Positions 61,701-64,000 of a DNA stretch of 64,000 bases are shown here, in pieces (the stretch's first letter is position 1; every line of letters starts with the position of its first letter). The notes under the pieces are model-generated. The model had not been told where the DNA came from. It worked only from the letters and a program-made list of their open reading frames with translations, and ran no database searches. The position numbers were made by a program, and so were the translations under genes. Location of the stretch: NCBI RefSeq assembly GCF_003999975.1, contig NZ_RJAC01000003.1:372001-436000 (forward strand). The letters run 5' to 3'. This DNA is from Actinoplanes solisilvae (GTDB lineage Bacteria; Actinomycetota; Actinomycetes; Mycobacteriales; Micromonosporaceae).

Positions 61701-62628
61701 GGTCGCTGTCACTGCCGGTTGCGAGGTGCCGGACAACGTCACGACCGTACGCCTGGACGCGACCGACACCAAGGTGCCGAACCGCACCGTGGGGCAGGGC
61801 TGCACGATCGACGACCTGATCGACGACGAGAGCACCTGGCCGACTCACGACGCGTTCGTCCGGCACGTCACCGACGTCGCCGAGTCGCTGCAGGACGACG
61901 ACGTGATCAACGGTCGCGAGGCCGGTACCCTGACCCGCTCGGCGGCCTCGTCGCCGATCGGCCGTGAGGGCCACACCGGTTACGAGTCCATCTACAACGG
62001 CACGCCGGAGTCGCTCGTCGACTGGGCGCAGGCGCCGACCGGGCAGTTCTCGATCCAGCCGGACGGGTCGCTGCGGCCCAGCGGCGGGCTCGGGATGCTG
62101 TACTACACCAAGCCGTTCAAGGACTTCTCGCTCACGCTGCAGTTCCGCGACATCGCGCCGGGCACGGGGCGGGCCAACACCGGGGTCTTCACCCGGTTCC
62201 CCGACCCGCGCATCCCGCTCGACCAGCGTCCGGCCGGCAGCTGCGGCACGATCGGCTCGGCTCGCACCTCGCAGGCCTGGGTGGCCATCTACTGCGGTCA
62301 CGAGATCCAGATCTACGACGGCGAGACGGGTGAACCGCAGAAGACCGGCTCGATCTACAACTTCGACCCGAACCCGATGAGCGCGGCCAACCCCACCGCC
62401 AAGAACGTGTGGAACCGGTACGAGGTCCGCGTGGTCGGCCAGCACTACACGATCATCCGCAACGGCGTGGTCATCAACGAGTTCGACAACACCCCCGGCA
62501 AGCAGTCCTCGCGCGCCGGTGACCCGCCGACCGACCTGCGGCAGTTCACGGAAGGTTTGATCGGTTTGCAGAACCACGGCGACAACGACCTGGCCGAGTT
62601 CCGGGACGTCCGGGTGCGTGCGCTTTGA
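58711..62628 (+). CDS. Secreted ThuA / discoidin / quinoprotein dehydrogenase / PKD / DUF1080 protein
   Basis: 1305 aa from ATG 58711 (ATGA overlap with the laccase). Signal peptide about 1-28. A ThuA-like fold (about 36-145 and about 293-400) is interrupted by a discoidin domain (about 150-285). Next is a soluble glucose/sorbosone-dehydrogenase-like propeller (about 410-920: GEPHGLTVTPDGTVFYVG, NEEGLLGIEPDPKF, HSCCHAGGGMAFDDKGNLYVGSGD, GNHGWPYC), then PKD (about 930-1000) and a DUF1080 domain (about 1080-1305, NTGVFTRFPDP, NHGDNDLAEFRDV). Likely oxidises a sugar or glycoside and processes the keto product. Predicted extracellular. Confidence 0.88.
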   Translation: MRLRRAAAIAMAAVLVTGAAPPREATAAQQAAAPAAPGVLVFSGAAAAQQDPVTRATQTIKELGTAQGLTVTASSDPAVFSASSLASYRAVVFLSAEGITLSSAQEAALQAYVKAGNGFLGIGDAAKAQIDSNWFTGLIGARPAGAIPVSEPVQTVTANGDNPPSETKEKLTDGDSNTKWLVRTNTGWVAYQLAAPKTITGYALTSANDFDGRDPKDWTLQGSADGQAWTDLDRRTGQTFPERFQTKRFDIAQPREFRHYRLNITANAGEPLIQLADLRLFTGNAEPPPPPAVNQAVVNILDRQHPATAGLPLNVTRSDRWYNWNTNPVGTVHTLAQVEERHYNAGQGANGPFHAISWCRDFEGGRSFYTGMGHTEGSYGEEAFRKHLTGALGWTSGIVRGDCKATIAANYKVERLTATNKTGELDQIGEPHGLTVTPDGTVFYVGKAACPTGPVVPWTDPNVGLGCGTIHSWDPATKSVKLLTTLKVMGNRGSGDELQKNEEGLLGIEPDPKFAENGWLYVYWMPHESIDRDKRIGYRTVSRLTYDKAAQTIDQSTRKDLIKWPVQIHSCCHAGGGMAFDDKGNLYVGSGDSNSSGGSSGYSGNNWTQDYQGLSFQDARRTAGNTNDLNGKIIRIHPEADGTYTIPQGNLFAPGTEKTRPEIYVMGVRNIARLQIDKKKQWLTAGWVGPDAGSPSPELGPAKYETATIITEAGNHGWPYCMGNRQPYRDRSNTNAQTLTGWYDCDAPKNESPRNTGLTDLPPIKDNMIWYSPDGGGPIFPKRAGSDIPTYVAADATYTQPYLRGGGQAIMSGPTFHKDLVDPKSTVAWPSYWDNKWLIGDQSNSQNRIAVTVDPAGVPTHTPPAFAESLRSIIPAGGTSTTLQSWMDAKFGPDGALYMLDYAGGFFSLHSNQKLIRITYQGGAATPTPAALAVAVQNKPLTVAFNGSRSGGLSHKWTFGDGSTSTEANPRHTYAKVGVYNATLTVAYAGGKTETVQVAVTAGCEVPDNVTTVRLDATDTKVPNRTVGQGCTIDDLIDDESTWPTHDAFVRHVTDVAESLQDDDVINGREAGTLTRSAASSPIGREGHTGYESIYNGTPESLVDWAQAPTGQFSIQPDGSLRPSGGLGMLYYTKPFKDFSLTLQFRDIAPGTGRANTGVFTRFPDPRIPLDQRPAGSCGTIGSARTSQAWVAIYCGHEIQIYDGETGEPQKTGSIYNFDPNPMSAANPTAKNVWNRYEVRVVGQHYTIIRNGVVINEFDNTPGKQSSRAGDPPTDLRQFTEGLIGLQNHGDNDLAEFRDVRVRAL

Positions 62629-64000
62629 GAATCCCCGCCTTCATCGGGGCATTGACGCTGCTCGTCGGGGCCCTCGTGGCCCCGGCGGGCGCCGCCCCCG
62701 CCGCACCGGCCCCCAAGGCCGCCGCCGCCCAGGTCCTGAACTGGACGGCTGACAACAGCGTCACCGCCTACAAGTCGGCCCCCACCCAGGCGGTGGCCGG
62801 CGAGACCACGATCGTCTTCGAGAACAGCGAGGCGACCGGCAACAACACCGGCATGCCGCACACGCTGACCTTCGACACGTCGACCGCGGGCTACAACCAC
62901 GACGTCTCGCTGAACATCCTGTCCAATCCGTTCGACGCGAACAACGGCCGCAACCAGGCCACCGTCACGCTGACCCCGGGCCGTTACCGCTACTTCTGCT
63001 CGATCCCCGGGCACCTCACGATGGTCGGCGAGTTCACCGTCACCGAGGGCGAGCCCACCGAGGACACCACCGCCCCGACGGTGACCGCGCAGGCGGCCGG
63101 CACCCGCGACGGCAACGGCAACTACATCGGTACGGCTACCGTCTCGGTCGCCGCGTCCGACAGCGAGTCGGGCGTCGACACCGTCGAGTACGACCTCGAC
63201 AGCGCTGGATTCCGGGCCTACACCGCACCGTTCGCGGTGACGGCCCTCGGCGCCCACACCGTGCGCTACCGGGCCACCGACAAGTCGGGCAACGTCTCGG
63301 CGGTCGGCACGCTGCAGTTCACGGTGGTCGCGCCCGAGCCGGACGAGGACACGACCCCGCCGACGGCGGCCGTGAACCTGGCCGGTGACCGGGACGGCAC
63401 GGGCAACTACATCGGTACGGTCACCGCGACGCTCACCGCGTCCGACGCCGACTCGGGTGTGGCCCGCATCGAGTACTCGCTCGACGGCGACCCGTACGTG
63501 ACGTACACGGCCCCGATCGTCGTGCCCGACGCCGGGATGCACATGCTGCACTTCCGGGCGGTCGACAACGCGGGCAACGTGTCGGCCGAGCAGATGTCGC
63601 ACTTCACGATCGTCGAGCCGCAGGAGCCCGACACCACCCCGCCGACGGTCGAGCTGACCGTGGCCGGCGAGCAGAACGAGAACGACGCGTACGTCGGCCG
63701 GGCCACCGTGACCGTCGCGGCGACCGACTCCGAGTCGGCCGTCTCCAAGATCGAGTACGCCCTGGACAGCGGCGCCTGGACGACGTATGCCGCACCGGTC
63801 GTCGTGACCGGGCTCGGCGCTCACACCGTACGGGCCCGGGCCACGGACGCGGCCGGCAACACCTCGGCCGCCGAGTCGGTGAGCTTCAACGTGGTCGCCT
63901 CGGGCGACGACGGCTGCGAGGTCTCCGACACCCGTCCCACGGTCGTGATCGACGGCGACAACACCGGCGTCCCGAACTCCGACACCGGCGACGGCTGCAC
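62625..64000 (+). CDS. Secreted cupredoxin with Ig-like (OmpL47-type) repeats, partial
   Basis: Begins at TTG 62625, overlapping the previous stop (TTGA); no nearby ATG or GTG fits. Runs off the right edge (458 residues seen). A signal peptide (MRIPAFIGALTLLVGALVAP, then AGA) precedes a plastocyanin-like domain (about 38-145). Type 1 copper ligands are visible: His in GMPHTLTF, and Cys, His and Met in YFCSIPGHLTMVG. Three beta-sandwich repeats (about 145-425) each start DTT.PTV and end G(A/M)H...RA.D..GN.SA. The end (GCEVSDTRPTVV) resembles the DUF1080 linker of the upstream protein. Probably an electron carrier for the operon. Confidence 0.85.
   Translation, partial: MRIPAFIGALTLLVGALVAPAGAAPAAPAPKAAAAQVLNWTADNSVTAYKSAPTQAVAGETTIVFENSEATGNNTGMPHTLTFDTSTAGYNHDVSLNILSNPFDANNGRNQATVTLTPGRYRYFCSIPGHLTMVGEFTVTEGEPTEDTTAPTVTAQAAGTRDGNGNYIGTATVSVAASDSESGVDTVEYDLDSAGFRAYTAPFAVTALGAHTVRYRATDKSGNVSAVGTLQFTVVAPEPDEDTTPPTAAVNLAGDRDGTGNYIGTVTATLTASDADSGVARIEYSLDGDPYVTYTAPIVVPDAGMHMLHFRAVDNAGNVSAEQMSHFTIVEPQEPDTTPPTVELTVAGEQNENDAYVGRATVTVAATDSESAVSKIEYALDSGAWTTYAAPVVVTGLGAHTVRARATDAAGNTSAAESVSFNVVASGDDGCEVSDTRPTVVIDGDNTGVPNSDTGDGC

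Noticed and set aside
58717..62577. 1286-codon open frame antisense to the ThuA/dehydrogenase gene
   Set aside because: Low-complexity shadow of third-position GC bias; the sense frame has clear domains.

Overview
The window reads as chromosomal DNA of a high-GC actinomycete, most like the Micromonosporaceae (Actinoplanes group). That placement is inference from overall composition, frequent GTG/TTG starts, many 1-4 nt start/stop overlaps, a SigE-family sigma factor, an FHA/Ser-Thr kinase pair, an SCO0607-type lipoprotein and many large secreted carbohydrate-active proteins. No rRNA, tRNA or CRISPR array was found. Pseudogenes, an insertion sequence, dispersed repeats and tandem-repeat islands suggest an accessory chromosomal region.

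Layout. 1-5.4 kb: edge of a receiver-like protein, FAD-oxidase relic, possible leader RNA, small ORF plus GT4 glycosyltransferase, kinase/FHA pair, and a collapsed sugar ABC transporter. 5.4-9.1 kb: a coupled pair of unknown proteins, a small lipoprotein, and a secreted lysyl-oxidase-like protein. 9.4-26 kb: two secreted GH92 mannosidase-like enzymes flank a MerR/SnoaL pair, a secreted metallophosphoesterase, an MFS/TolB-like pair, a decapitated GntR gene and a MerR-methyltransferase fusion. 26-33.5 kb: HAD phosphatase, YbdK ligase, an IS5-type element inside a tnpB relic, an acyl-CoA dehydrogenase-like protein, and a complete polar amino-acid ABC importer. 33.6-39 kb: a giant secreted PA14/sugar-dehydrogenase/CBM/ricin/DUF1080 protein, a DUF4389 relic, and a SigE-family sigma factor with a probable membrane anti-sigma partner.

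39.2-44.6 kb is the most unusual block. It has a perfect palindrome, a Crp/Fnr regulator, a class III nucleotide-cyclase-like protein, a STAND-like NTPase with a helical C-terminus, a band-7/SPFH-like protein, and a convergent small membrane protein resembling Pycsar PycTM effectors. It looks like a cyclic-nucleotide defence or stress-signalling locus with extra modules.

44.6-55.3 kb: cysteine-desulfurase-like protein; a four-gene overlapping operon (class II aldolase, HAD phosphatase, DhaL, DhaK); GAF-LuxR regulator; GAF-SpoIIE phosphatase; LysR with a divergent SnoaL-like target; S37 peptidase; DUF488; and a cold-shock gene with a terminator-like hairpin in its leader. 55.5-57.6 kb is a non-coding island of tandem repeats. 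57.6-64 kb: a coupled secreted redox operon of two-domain laccase, ThuA/discoidin/sugar dehydrogenase/PKD/DUF1080 protein, and a cupredoxin with Ig-like repeats that runs off the right edge. Dehydrogenase, blue copper protein and laccase together suggest an extracellular route from sugar to oxygen.
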